Positions 33,932-45,036 of a DNA stretch of 64,000 nt are shown one piece after another (position 1 is the first letter of the stretch; each line of letters starts with the position of its first letter). The DNA is taken from assembly GCF_029931775.1 (NCBI RefSeq), contig NW_026612049.1:2666001-2730000 (forward strand), in the 5' to 3' direction. Source of the stretch: Euleptes europaea (Eukaryota > Chordata > Lepidosauria > Squamata > Sphaerodactylidae). The translations under genes and the position numbers were made by a program. The notes below the pieces were generated by a model. It was not told where the DNA came from and did not search any database. It was given only the letters and a program-made list of their open reading frames with translations.

Positions 33932-33966
33932 ATCCCCTGAAGAAGCTCATGGAAACGCGTAGGGGT
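33932..33966 (+). ncRNA. Hammerhead-ribozyme-like motif at PLE end
   Basis: Stem I is AUCCC (33932-33936) with GGGGU (33962-33966). CTGAAGA (33937-33943) fits the CUGANGA core and GAAA (33952-33955) the second core segment. C-GC-GTA (33956-33961) gives a one-pair stem III with the GUA cleavage triplet, so cutting would fall after 33961. PLEs are known to carry hammerhead motifs with very short stem III in their terminal repeats. Stem II (33944-33951) pairs poorly here, so this copy is likely inactive. Confidence 0.55.
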
Positions 33967-33970
33967 ACTT

Positions 33971-35229
33971 TAATGGTTACATTTTAAATTCTATTCCCTT
34001 GCACCAATTGTTGCGTTTTGTCTCTGTTTTGTTTTTGTGCAGCCCCCACTTTTTCTGCCATTCTATAAATTATCAAAAAGTATCTAGATAGATAGAGAAT
34101 TAAAATTTAAACTATTGTCCCAAAATATCTCAGCACTGCCTTTGGTAAATGAGATAAGGTTAAAAGTAAAGGAACCTTGCACAATATACTGGAAGAGCAT
34201 TCCCCAGTTTTGGTATTTTGCCTAGGGAAAAAAGCACATCCACTACATAATGGAAGTTATGCCAGCCTTATTTAATGTATCTCTCTTCCTCCATGGAGGC
34301 TGGCATGATATGGGCATGCAATCATACATCCATTTGCTACCCATAATTAACCCTCCTATAATTTCTTCCCAAGGGTACCAAGCCATTACACTTATCATTC
34401 CACAACAGGACCAATACATATTTATAGAATTCCAAAAACCCACTTAAATTAATAGCAATGATGTGCAGCAAATGTATTCCTTAGGCAGGTTTTATTGCGT
34501 TAACATGCCTTAATATGGGAGCTTCATCATGTACTACAATTCATGTTCATTGGTGTCACCCGGTATATGTGGCAAAGTGCAGTCATTTTTAACAAATCTC
34601 ATAGCAATTACACATGCACTAGAATGCTTCAATAAAATGGCTAGGCTCTCATTCACTTTTCAGTGTATCTTTCCCAAATGGCTTTTGTCTAAGATGTGTG
34701 TGGATTTTTTTTTTTTATTTGTTTGCCTATGGACAATTCTAAGAGGCTAGGATGAAAAATATTATTTCATTCTTCTGTCAAATATTCCTTCATTTCAGGC
34801 ATTTTACTGTACTGATTTCTTTTTCAACTGAGGAGAAAATAGAGCTGGTGAGTCAAGCTGTTGACAGTTACTCACCCACCAGCAAGTAATAATTTTCATT
34901 TCCTGTGCTTTGTCTGTGCCAATGTGGAAATAATCAATAACAGCAACGGCTGCATGTCCTGTTGTTGTAAGCACACTGTACACTGGTCACAGAAGTGTTG
35001 GCGAAAACTATGAAGTCTTGGTTGCATTGAAAAATAGCATGTTACTGCTTATAACATCTGAATTCCCCCAGCAGTCACTGAATACATATTTATTTGTTTA
35101 CTTACTTATTTACTTATTTATAGTCTGCCTTTCTCACTTGGACTCAAGGTGGATTACACAGAGTAAGTTAATAAAATTAATGGATGGGATATTCAATAAC
35201 TAATGAAATAGGATTTGGGTTATAGAACC
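33971..35229. other. No gene seen
   Basis: AT-rich. A tract at about 35085-35190 ('acttatttacttatttatag', 'tctgcctttctcacttgg', 'aaggtggattacacag') looks like a LINE or SINE 3' end that I cannot name. Confidence 0.4.
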
Positions 35230-37977
35230 AACCAGAACTCAAAAAACAGAATTAAAAACATTTGGAAGGCTCCTGTGTGAGGAAGGCTAATGTGTTCGGG
35301 GTTAATTGCTGGCCCACACTCTGATGTTGGCTGTTGAGGGGTGGGACTGAGAGCTCTTCATTTGGAAGGCTCCTCTCGCCAGGGACAGAAACTGAGGCAC
35401 TTGGCTGAGAGTCTGCAGAACCCACAGTTCTAAAGAGGTCAGTGCATGTGCAAGTACTTGAAATTTGGTGAGATGTCACTCATGATTGGAAAGTTAAGAT
35501 TGAGGGGTACAGTGCAAGTACTTGAAATTTGGTGGGATGTCACTCATGATTGGAAAGTTAAGATTGAGGGGTACAACTTGTTTTAAAAGGATAGACAGAT
35601 AAGGAGGGGGAGGAGTAGCATTATATGTCAAAGACGTTTACACTTGTGAAGTAATACATGAATCTGAGAATGCAAGTCCAGTCAAGAGTCTATGGGTAAA
35701 AATAAAAGGAATAAGAAATAATAGTGACATTATGGTAGGGGTCTACTATCAACCAACTAACCAGGCAGAGGACTTGGATGAAACACTCCTAAACCAGATC
35801 ACAAAGTTCTCAAAGAAATGGGACATGGTGGTCATGGGATATTTTAATTACCGGGATATCTGCTGGAAGTCCAACTCTGCTAAAAATGCAAGGTCTAATA
35901 AATTACTGACTTGTCTTGCTGACAACTTCCTATTCCAGAAAGTGGACAGGGAAACAACAGGATCTGCTATATTAGACTTGGTTCTCACCAACAGGGAAGA
36001 ACTGGTTGATGAGGTTAAAGTACTAGTAGTACTCTGGGTAGTAGAGACTATGTAATCTCGAAATTTACAATCTTGGGGAAAGGAAAAACTGTACGTAGTC
36101 AAACATATAGGTTGGACTTTAAGAAAGCAAATTTTAACAAGCTTAAACTTATACTGGGTAGAATCCCATGGTCAGAAATACTTAAGGAGAAGGAAGTTCA
36201 AGAAGGGTAGGAGTTTCTTAAAAATGAAATGCTGAAGGCGCAGGCACAAACGATTCCTATGAGGAGGAAAAATGGGAAGAGCCTAGAGGCCAGGGTGGCT
36301 TCATAAACAGCATTTTAAATATTTGAGAAATAAAAAAAACTCATTTAGGAAGTGGAAGGAGGGCCTTATAACCAAAGAGGAATATAAACAAATAACTACT
36401 GCTTGTAGGGAGAACGTTAGGAAAGCTAAAGCTCAGTATGAGCTTACGCTAGCGAGAGATGCTAAACAAAACAAAAAAAGGTTATTTTCTTATGTACAGA
36501 GTAAGAATTAGAACAAGGACATTAGCCCACTGCGGGGAACACAAAGTGAAATTGTAACAGGAGATGAAGAGAGGGCAGAACTGCTCAATTCCTACTTTTC
36601 CTCAATCTTTTTTTGCAAGGGAAGCAGTGCTCAACATGGCATAAAAAGAACACATGATGAGGGAAGGGAGTTGTAGCCTAGGATTGGCATTGGGGTAATA
36701 CACAAATACCTAGTTTCTTTAAATGAAACGAAGACCTCAGGGCTGGATGAACTGCATGCAAGGGTACTTAAAGAACTTGCAGATGTAATTTCTGAGCCTT
36801 TGTCCATTATTTTTGAGAAGTCTTGGAGAACAGGTGAGGTGCCAGAAGATTGGAGGCGGACAAATGTCCCCATCTTCAAGAAGGGGGAAAAGGAGGATCC
36901 GGGTAACTAACGACCCATCAGCTTAACTTCTATACCAGGAAAAGTTTTTGAACAAATAATCAAACAGTCAGTCCTTGAGCATTTAGAAAGGAAGGATCTG
37001 ATTACTAAGAGCCAGCACATGTTTATCAAGAACAAGTCGTGTCAGGCTAATCTTATCTCCTTCTATGAGAAAGTTACTACCTTCCTGGATCAGGAGAATG
37101 CAGTAGACATAGTTTATCTAGATTTCAGTAAGGCTTTTGATAAGGTTCCCTATAATATTCTTGTTGACAAATTGGTAAAATGTGGTTTAGATCCTGTTAC
37201 TGTTAAGTGGATCTGTAATTGGTTGACCAATCACACCCAAAGGGTGCTTGTTAATGGTTCCTCGTCCACTTGGAGAGGAGTGACTAATGGAGTGCCTCAG
37301 GGATCTGTCCTGGGCCTTGTGTTGTTCAATGTTTTTATAAATGATTTGGATGAAGGAATAGAGGGGATGCTTATTAAATGTGCAGATGATACTAAATTGG
37401 AAGGGGTAGCAAATATGGTAGAAGACAGAGCCAGGATACAAGATGATCTTGACAGGCTGGAGTATTGGGCTAACACCAATACAATGCCTTTCAACAGAGA
37501 TAAATGTAAAGGGGTCTGGAAACCAAGTCCTATGAGGAAAGGTTGAAGGAGCTGGGTATGTTTAGCCTGAAAAGGAGAAGACTGAGAGGGGATGTGATAA
37601 CCATCTCCATGTACTTGAAGAGCTGTCATATAGAGGATGGTGCCGAATTGTTTTCTGTTGCCCCAGAAGTTCGGACTAAAACCAACGGGTTAAAATTAAA
37701 TCTGAAGAGTTTCCATCAAGACATTAGGAATAATTTTCTAACAGTTGGAGTGGTTCCTCAGTGGAACAGGCTTCCTCGGGAGGTGGTAAGTTCTCCTTCC
37801 CTGGAGGTTTTTAAGCAGAGGCTAGATGGCCATCTGTCAGGGGGAGGGCATCTTGGCCATCTTCTGGTCACTTGGGGTGTGGGGGGGGGAGGTAGTTGTG
37901 AATTTCCTGCATTGTGCAGGGGGTTGGACTGGATGACCCTGGTGGTCCCTTCCAACTCTATGATTCTATGATTCTAG
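35230..37977 (+). mobile_element. CR1 LINE, long but broken copy
   Basis: The copy contains the end of ORF2 endonuclease (36055 upward: [36 protein letters not shown]), the linker (RKWKEGLITKEEYKQITTAC), RT (KSCQANLISFYEKV; VYLDFSKAFDKVPYNILV; NGVPQGSVLGLVLFNVFIND; CADDTKLEGVAN, where the usual FADD reads CADD), and the C-terminal part and 3' UTR ending in 'tatgattctatgattctag'. Compared with the minus-strand copy, about 400-450 bases are missing near 37513, between RT and the thumb/C-terminal part. Several stops and frame changes occur elsewhere. The 5' end carries a 64-base tandem duplication. Confidence 0.9.
35448..35575 (+). repeat. 64-base tandem duplication in CR1
   Basis: Units 35448-35511 and 35512-35575 begin 'gtgcaagtacttgaaatttg' and differ at one position ('ggtgagatg' against 'ggtgggatg'). 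It is a local duplication in the CR1 copy. Confidence 0.95.
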
Positions 37978-38178
37978 CTCTGAAGCCCCAATAAGAACAG
38001 GAGGAGCTCAACTTGTGTTGCTCCAGTTTTTGTTGTGGCTTCAACATGGTTGACCAACCAGATCCTATCCTGTTGAATCGCTCAGGTAACAAAAAGGGGC
38101 TCAATCACAGATAGATTAACAGCGTATTCCTCACTTTTGAGGATGAATGTCCTAAGGAGGGCAGGAAGGGTTTGTGGC

Positions 38179-38454
38179 TAGGGCTGTCAAGTATTTTTTT
38201 TTCAGTATTCTTTGGGTTCAGGTTTATTGAATCTGAAAATTTTCAGGAATATCCAGAAACCCGGATTTTCTGAAAAGGTTTGGGTTAGTAAACCCAAACA
38301 ATACCGAAAAAATTTGGCACAGATCCACGCAGCCAAGCCTAGCCACATGGATCTCAGTTAAATGGCCTTTTTTTGCTTTGGTCAACTGGGGAAAGCCGAA
38401 TCAACATTTATTCAGCTTTTTCCCAGTTCGGGATTGACCGAATTGACAGCCCTA
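38179..38454. mobile_element. hAT-like MITE nested in family D
   Basis: Termini TAGGGCTGTCAA and TTGACAGCCCTA are perfect 12-base inverted repeats. The flanks 'tttgtggc' (38171-38178) and 'gttgtggc' (38455-38462) agree in seven of eight bases, an 8-base target duplication as expected for hAT. The interior has a hairpin ('agatccacgcagcc', 'catggatct') and no ORF. Confidence 0.85.
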
Positions 38455-38859
38455 GTTGTGGCAGTGTTGGGGCTCCCTGCACCGGCACCCGGCTACTTAT
38501 GCTGTTGTGAGTGGCCCCCAATGCCATCAGAGAGTCCCGGACGCTGGTCTCTGGTGCTACCATAGCATCGCTGCTCCAGGACGCCTATCCAGCGGTGTAA
38601 GGGCCCACCCTGGCATTGCGGGGGGTGTCCTGGCATCCCAGGGGGTGTTTCGGCATCCCGGGGGCATTCCCAGGGGGTTCCAGGGGCAGAGCTGCCTGTA
38701 GGCCGCTTCCTGTTTCCATTCAGCAGGGGGAATGGAGTTGCTGTGCCTGCTTTTTAGCATGTGTAGCCTCACTATTTTCAATGGGGCAGAAAGCCCCATT
38801 TAAAAAACAAAAAGTCTTTAAAAGGCTTTTTTTTAAAGCTTTCGGTGGCCAGGAAATGG

Positions 38860-39165
38860 TGTGAGCACTTGTCCCCATGGTAATCCCACAAACAACATCC
38901 ACAGACCAGTAGTCCAAAAGAGAGTTGATTTATTAGAAAACCTACAGGTATACAGAGCTAACAGGTAAATTGGCACGAATGGGAACTGGTAGCACAGTAC
39001 AGGGCCTATATGGGAAAGCATTAGTCACAACGAGTCATGGCAACCCCCCTCCTAACGAGGAGCCGTTCCCACGGGAGATAGCGCTGGAACAGGAATTCAA
39101 CTGTTAGCAGGCTCGGCCTTGAAATGCACCTGGTGGAACCGAAACCAAAACATTCTCAGTCTGAC
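38860..39165 (-). mobile_element. LTR-like segment (fossil)
   Basis: Read on the minus strand it could start TGTCAGACTGAG and end GTGCTCACA, with an AATAAA-type signal near 38930. It interrupts family D sequence. No flanking duplication was found, so the call is weak. Confidence 0.3.
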
Positions 39166-39277
39166 AGGCTGCTGAGAGCAGTGGAAAGCAGGCCTGACAT
39201 CGGGTTAGGTGGTGCTGCGGCAACTCCTAGCCGTCCTCTCTGCCCTCCCTAGCTGCCTACAGCTCAGGAATGGGCTG

Positions 39278-40560
39278 ATAGACATATAGACAATTGCCAT
39301 GTTTTTGAGAATTCTGAGAAACCCTCCCCCAGCACTTAGACAGTACATTAATATCTACCCACAATCTGCTGTCACAATGTGAAACTATGCAAGAACAAAT
39401 GTATGAATGAATTATTAGAACACCAGAAGAACAAGTGTTTGCTACAGACTGGCTAGCAGCCCTGGAATGCTTGAAAATATTGGCAAAGCCCTCATATCAT
39501 TACCTGACTGCACAAGAAAGGCAAAATAAATGTAAAGCATGTAGGATAGATGTGTGAACTTTAAAAAAGTTCTCCCAAACACCTGATTGGTCGGATTCAA
39601 CTTTGGGATAAAAGGATTCCACCTATATACCCCAGCAGCTAGAATGGAATTTGGACTTGGACTTGGGCTTCAGAATTGTACCTGCAGATTGCATTTGAAT
39701 GTGAAACACTCCCTTTTATTAATATAACTTCATCAATTACATCTCTTCTTTTCCAGTAGGAGCACATGAGACATCCATACCATAATTAAATTTGTTTTAA
39801 TAAGACAATGAGAGGTCTAACACTTCCATTAATACATATAGGAAATTATGCCTAAAATGCATTTCTGTCTTTTGTGCTTTTATGTTTGCCAGGAGCTTGA
39901 TCTTTGGTAAATACACTTATGCTCTTTAAAAATAAAACTCTGCCAAAATTTGTTGACCACTTTAGTTTACTCTAAATAAATGATATCCTTGTGATTTATT
40001 ATTCATATTTAAAAAATGTGGGTATTTATTTAAAGTGGGCAGCAAACAAGAGTTTACTGCAGTGCTTAACAACAGCTGCTCCATGGAGCATCGAAGACAA
40101 TTAAAGCGCTGATAAATGTGAGCTTATCAAGTTGCCGTAGATAAAGGAGACAATTAATGAATTAACTAGGCAAAATTCTTTTCTTTCCTTACATTTAAAA
40201 GGTTAAAACTAACTCACTGTTTAACATAATCACAAAAACAGGTACAGGAAATAAACATAAGGAATAAGATCAATATACAACCAACTTCATGTAGCAGTGG
40301 CCAATAAACATGGATTTATCAAACACAAACTGAAGGATAAACATAATCTACAAACAAATTATCCTTAGCAAATACTAAAAATTAAATCCTACCCAGCAAC
40401 TTTAAATCTCTACCACTCTTTATATTAAAAAGCCCTCTTCACTTTTTCTAAAATTACAAAACTTGGCTACAAAATCAAGCAACCAACCGTGTTGTTTGAT
40501 TATTCTTATCTGATAGAAGATATTAAAGTCTAGTTTTATTGGCTCTCCCAGGAAACCTTA
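39278..40560. other. No gene seen
   Basis: AT-rich sequence with no recognised ORF or repeat. Confidence 0.5.
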
Positions 40561-41802
40561 GAATCATAGAATTATAGAGTTGGAATGGACCACCAGGGTC
40601 ATCGAGTCCAACCCCCTGCACAATGCAGGACATTCACAACTACCTCCCCCCCCACACCCCCAGTGACCAGATGCCTTCCCTCTCATCATCTGCCTAAGGT
40701 CACAGAATCAGCATTGCTGACAGATGGCCATCTAACCTCTTCTTAAAAACCCCCAGGGAAAGAGAGTTTACCACCTCCCGAGGAAGCCTGTTCCACTGGG
40801 GAACGGCTCTTAGAAAATACTTCCTAATGTCAAGACAAAAACTGTTTTGATTTAATTTCAACCCGTTGGTTCTGGTGCGACATCCTGGGGCAACAGAAAA
40901 AAACTCGGCACCATCCTCTATATGACAGCCTTTCAAGTACTTGAAGATGGTTATCATATCCCCCCTCAGTCTTCTCCTCTTCAGGCTAAACATACCTAGC
41001 TCCTTCAACCTTTCCTCATAGGACTTGGTCTCCAGAACCCTCACCATCTTTGTTGACCTCTTCTGGACACATTCCAGCTTGTCTACATCTTTCTTAAATT
41101 GCGGTGCCCAAAACTGAACACAGTACTCTAGTTGAGGTCTAACCAGAGCAGAGTAAAGCGATACCATCACTTTGCATGATGTAGACACTATACTTCTGTT
41201 GATGCAGCCCAAGACCGCATTTGCCTTTTTAGCTACCGCATTACAATGCTGACTCATGTTTGGTCTACTAAGACCCCAAGATCCTTTTCACACACACTAC
41301 TGCTCAGACAAGTATCCCCCATCCTATAATTATGCATTTGATTTTTCCTACCTAAATGCAGAACTTTACATTTGTCTTTGTTGAAGTGCATTTCATTAGT
41401 TGTAGCCCAATTCTCCAGTCTGTCAAGATCATCCTGTATCTTGGCTCTGTCTTCTACCAAATTTGCTACCCCTCCCAATTTAGTATCATCTGCAAATTTA
41501 ATAAGCAACCCCTCTATTCCTTCATCCAAATCATTTATAATGATGTTGAACAACACAGGGCCCAGAACAGATCCCTGAGGAACTTCACTAGTCACTTCTC
41601 TCCAAGTGGATGAGGAACCATTAACTAGCACTCTTTGGGTGTGATCTGTCAACCAGTTACAGATCCACCTAACAGTAATAGGATCTAAACCACATTTTCC
41701 CAATTTGTCAACTAGAATACTATGTGGAACCTTATCAAAAGCCTGACTGAAATCAAGATAAACTATGTCTACAGCATTTCCCTGATCCAGCAAGGTAGTA
41801 AC
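40561..41802 (-). mobile_element. CR1 LINE, piece 1 of 3 (RT and 3' end)
   Basis: The minus strand gives RT (VYLDFSQAFDKVPHSILVDK, SEVPQGSVLGPVLFNIIIND, KFADDTKLGGVAN with the catalytic FADD) and the C-terminal region ([40 protein letters not shown]), followed by the 3' tail at 40561. The two open frames (41254-41808 and 40700-41257) are in different frames, so there is one frame shift near 41255. A solo LTR interrupts the RT at 41803. The element continues at 42597 and again at 49106. Confidence 0.92.
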
Positions 41803-42591
41803 TGTCAAGGAAATGGGTCCCCATAATTCCTTGTGTTATAATTTCTTTGGTTCAGGCTTTTGGCCTACTCTAGATTGATATTAGACTCTGAACGGTTGGC
41901 ATACAAACATTCCAGCCTGCAATTTATTGCCGTGGGAAGGGTTTCACTTTTGAAATATTTACTCCTGTGGGGGGAAGAAATAAGACGCAGCTGTGAGCTG
42001 TGAGGCCATTTACAACTTGCTTCCTCCCTAAATTGAAGGTCGTTAGTCACCAGGGCAACTAATCTGTTGGACAAGGCCTTATCTCCCACTGACGAGTACC
42101 CGGTGAATTGGGTTCTGCAGGCTCAAGCTCACCTTTTGACATACCCTGATGTAAGAGTGGGGCAATGTTTGACACGTCAGTTAATTACTGGTTTATGGAT
42201 TTCCTCACAGTCTCATTGGACAATGTGAGCTCACTCTTTTGGGACTGCAAGGATAAAAATGGCCAGTTGATAGGCATAATCTATGAATGCTTGGGATATG
42301 CAATGGCATGTCAGCTTCATCAAAAACCCATTTTGATTTGCCCTTTTAGGGTGACTTGCTCTCAGACTGACTATGGAAACAACTCTGGATGCTGTACCAA
42401 GAAGCTATGACTTTTGTGGAACCGGTAAACCTTATTTGAAACTTGCCTAAAGCTTTGCCGAACTTTTGAACCTAAGAAATCATACTGTGTAGTTAGCTGT
42501 GTTAAACCTGTTGTTATTTTCTGTTTAAAGTAACTTTGGGACCACCTTTACAGAGGACCGCCCAGCGGAGGCAGGGCGGCTTTCCTGTACA
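41803..42591. mobile_element. Solo LTR in CR1 (fossil)
   Basis: The 789-base insert begins TGTCAAGG and ends CCTGTACA, the TG...CA form of LTRs, and is flanked by 'gtaac' (41798-41802) and 'gtaat' (42592-42596), a 5-base target duplication with one difference. CR1 coding sequence is continuous across it (FFEEIT on one side, TLLDQGNAV on the other). Family and strand are not determined; a 5-base duplication fits Gypsy or some ERV classes. Confidence 0.75.
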
Positions 42592-42596
42592 GTAAT

Positions 42597-43181
42597 TTCC
42601 TCAAAAAAGGAGATAAGATTAGTCTGGCATGACTTATTCTTGAGAAAACCGTGCTGACTCTTAGTGATCAGATCCATCCTTTCTAAATGCTCAAGGACTG
42701 ACTGTTTGATGATTTGTTCAAAAACATTTCCCGGTATAGAAGTCAAGCTGATGGGTAGGTAGTTACCTGGATCTTCCTTTTTCCCCTTCTTGAAGATGGG
42801 GACAACATTTGCCTGTCTCCAATCTTCTGGCACCTCATCTGTTTGCCAAGACTTTTCAAAAACAATGGACATAGGCTCAGAAATTACATCTGCAAGTTCT
42901 TTGAGTATCCTTGGATGCAATTCATCTGGCCCAGAGGATTTTGTTTCATTTAAAGAAACCAGGTGTTGGTGCACTACCCCAATGCCAATTCTAGGCTGCA
43001 AATCCCTTCCCTCATCACATGTTCTGTTTGTGCCACATTGAGCACCACTTCCCTCACAAGAAAAGACTGAGAAAAAGTAGGAATTGAGGAGTTCTGCCCT
43101 CTCTTCACCTCCTGTTACAGTGTCACTTTCCGGTCCCCACAATGGACTTATCTTATTCTTACTCTGTACATAGGAAAATAA
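42597..43181 (-). mobile_element. CR1 LINE, piece 2 of 3 (RT N-terminal part)
   Basis: The minus strand reads LFSYVQSKNKISPLWGPESD, then SSGPDELHPRILKELADVIS and VPIFKKGKKEDPGNYLPISL, the palm-entry part of CR1 RT, in one open frame. It ends at the L1 insertion point at 43181/49098. Confidence 0.92.
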
Positions 43182-43868
43182 ACGACTTCCGGGTTGGATC
43201 GCCCCCCCCCCCCGCCGCAAGCACGGAGCCGTGCCCTTGCTGCCTCGCTGCCGCAGGGGCTATTAATTAGCCCCTTGAAGATCCGGCAAGCGGCACCCCT
43301 CGGAGTAAGAGGGGATGCAGAGTCGGGTGCTGGTGGCGGACCCGTCATCCGAGCGATAGCCGCCCTGAAATCGGCGGCGGTCGCTCCGACGGGAATCCGC
43401 AGAATGGCCAGCGCCATCTTAAAGGAGCAGCAAGAAGAAAGCGAGGTGGGATCCGACTTTTTTTTCACATTTCTTTCAAAATAAAAGTTTCTTTGCACTT
43501 AAAAGATTAACTTGGGGTGTGTGGCAGTATTGTTCAAGAAAGACATTACTTACAATCATCTATAGTTCTGTTACGTTCTGTTCTGAGACTTTTGGCTTTT
43601 TGCCAGTTGTGTGACGCATTTTAAAAAAAAAGTTTCTTTATCAAGCAAGAACTTGGAAATAAAAGTAAAGGGTTGGAGAACAATCAAGTGATATGGAATA
43701 ATACTATCTAAGATGTCATAGTGATTGCTTTCTCTGACTGGGATTCTTCCATCTGAAATAATTTTTGTGTAAATGATCTAAAAGAAAGTTTCTGCCCCCC
43801 CCACCCTCCTATTTTTTTTTTGGATTACAATTGCCAGCTGTTTAGTCTTCAGCACTCACAGTTTTTCA
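43182..43868 (+). promoter_or_regulatory. L1 5' UTR with internal promoter region
   Basis: The first ~260 bases are GC- and CpG-rich ('cgacttccgggttggatcg', 'gcggcggtcgctccgacggg'), in contrast to the A-rich body. An internal pol II promoter is expected here from L1 biology. The block 'cagaatggccagcgccatct' resembles a YY1-type site ('gccatct'), as in the 5' end of mammalian L1, but far from the very start. The second half is T-rich and unstructured. Confidence 0.6.
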
Positions 43869-44957
43869 ATGGGAGAAAAAGAGAAACACTCCAAAGACAT
43901 TCTTAAGGATACAAAATTGGCTGTACAGCTTCCTCAAAGAAGGCCTTCAATAACTCAAATTCCACCTAAACAGATAACGTCTCCAGTTACATCAACATCT
44001 GTTATTGCTAAGATGCCTCCAAAAGTAAAGCCAGAAGTAACACTGAATTCTGTTTTTGAACTTTTAACTAAGACTCATCAAGATGTCACAGAAATGAAGC
44101 AGGATTTAACCCAGAATACTGCAACTACATCTCAAAATTCTGCTGCAATAGCTACTCTGCAAGACACAATTTCATCCCTGACTATTAGACAAGACAAAGT
44201 TGAAACTAAGCTCAAGAAAAACATACAGGAAATTAAAGAAACCAAGAAGAAGGTGGATACCCTTGAGATGGCAATAACAGCCTCATCTGACAGAGATGAG
44301 AGGCAACAAGACCAGATAGCAATGATTGAACTTAAGATAAAGGAATCTTCATTGCGTATACGTGGACTGAAAGAAAAAGTGGAAAATCGGGATTTACGTG
44401 GATACCTGACAGCTCTTTTGGTAGATTTCTTACAGGAAACTGAAGAAGTAATTGCAGGGATGATTGTGACAGCCTACAGAATTAATTCTGCATATGCAAT
44501 CAGAAACAAAGTACCCAGGGATTGCCTGCTTCAATTATTTTCGAGGAGCCATCGGGATTTGATATTAAACACACACTACAAGACACCATTAAAAGTTGGA
44601 GATGAGCCTTTGAGACTGATGAAAGAAATACCGGCTAGACTGCTGAGGAAGAGGAAAGATTTTATGGAAATTGTTCAATACTTAAGATTTAATGGAATCC
44701 AATTTAGATGGGAATATCCACAAGGTGTATCCTTCACTTTCAAGGCAAAAAGATTCAAATATACAGAAGTGGACAAAGCTGAGCAGTTCCTAAGAAGATA
44801 TGAGGCAGAATTGGCCAAACCTACTAAATCAACCAAGCAAGTTCCAACCAGAGAACCCACAGAAGAAGAAAAGGCATCTGAAGCAGCTGGAGGTGGAGAT
44901 TTGCCAATGCCAATGGATTCTGCGGAGGACTCTTCAATTGATGAAGCTGAAGACTGA
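43869..44957 (+). CDS. ORF1: L1 ORF1p, RNA-binding protein
   Basis: 362 residues, similar in size to mammalian ORF1p (about 340). A basic, serine/threonine/proline-rich N-terminus (residues 1-55) is followed by a coiled coil (about 57-160; heptads around VFELLTKTHQDVTEMKQDL and KKVDTLEMAI). The RRM-like domain starts near 160 (SLRIRGLKEKVENRDL as the RNP2-like strand; PRDCLLQLFSRSHRDLIL as the RNP1-like part). The C-terminal domain follows (LRFNGIQFRWEYPQGVSF, FKYTEVDKAEQFLRRYEAEL), and the protein ends in an acidic tail rich in E, D and S. It forms trimers that bind the element's own RNA. The start is the first ATG of the frame after the T-rich leader. Confidence 0.93.
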   Translation: MGEKEKHSKDILKDTKLAVQLPQRRPSITQIPPKQITSPVTSTSVIAKMPPKVKPEVTLNSVFELLTKTHQDVTEMKQDLTQNTATTSQNSAAIATLQDTISSLTIRQDKVETKLKKNIQEIKETKKKVDTLEMAITASSDRDERQQDQIAMIELKIKESSLRIRGLKEKVENRDLRGYLTALLVDFLQETEEVIAGMIVTAYRINSAYAIRNKVPRDCLLQLFSRSHRDLILNTHYKTPLKVGDEPLRLMKEIPARLLRKRKDFMEIVQYLRFNGIQFRWEYPQGVSFTFKAKRFKYTEVDKAEQFLRRYEAELAKPTKSTKQVPTREPTEEEKASEAAGGGDLPMPMDSAEDSSIDEAED

Positions 44958-45036
44958 ACAATGGGGGGAAGGGGGGCAATAAATGACATGGTTTTTAATG
45001 CTGAATGTGGATTATAGGATCTAACTGATTTTTGAT

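Larger units (their letters stand above)
31097..33970 (+). mobile_element. Penelope-like element (family B), degraded
   Basis: In order, the broken frames show a PLE N-terminal region (FIYNLSDMTLTELEEHVLNR), a linker (LEREALKYLAN), RT core pieces (ATFDVASLHTSIPQ near 31998; GPPTAPEVANLYMSNFE near 32180; YIDDI-like sequence near 32290; LKYELHTDRNQINFVDVMI-like near 32370), and a GIY-YIG region near 33170-33340 (CDCGKICIGKTNRPLKLRLS, APLIEHITKHKLKP). A ~280-base tandem repeat and a hammerhead-like end follow. Two CR1 3' tails lie inside it, so it is older than they are. It has many breaks and cannot be active. The left limit is approximate. Confidence 0.8.
38120..39277 (+). mobile_element. Family D element, copy 4, with nested elements
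   Basis: It starts CAGCGTATTCCTCA and ends CTCAGGAATGGGCTG, the family D termini. Interior blocks such as 'ggggcattcccagggg' agree with copy 1. A 276-base MITE is nested at 38179-38454 and an LTR-like piece at about 38860-39165. Flanks are 'atagatta' and 'atagacat', six of eight identical, which might be an old 8-base target duplication. Confidence 0.6.

Noticed and set aside
43148-43498. ORFs of 96 and 116 aa in the L1 5' UTR
   Set aside because: CpG-rich leader; frames on both strands, one crossing the CR1/L1 junction.
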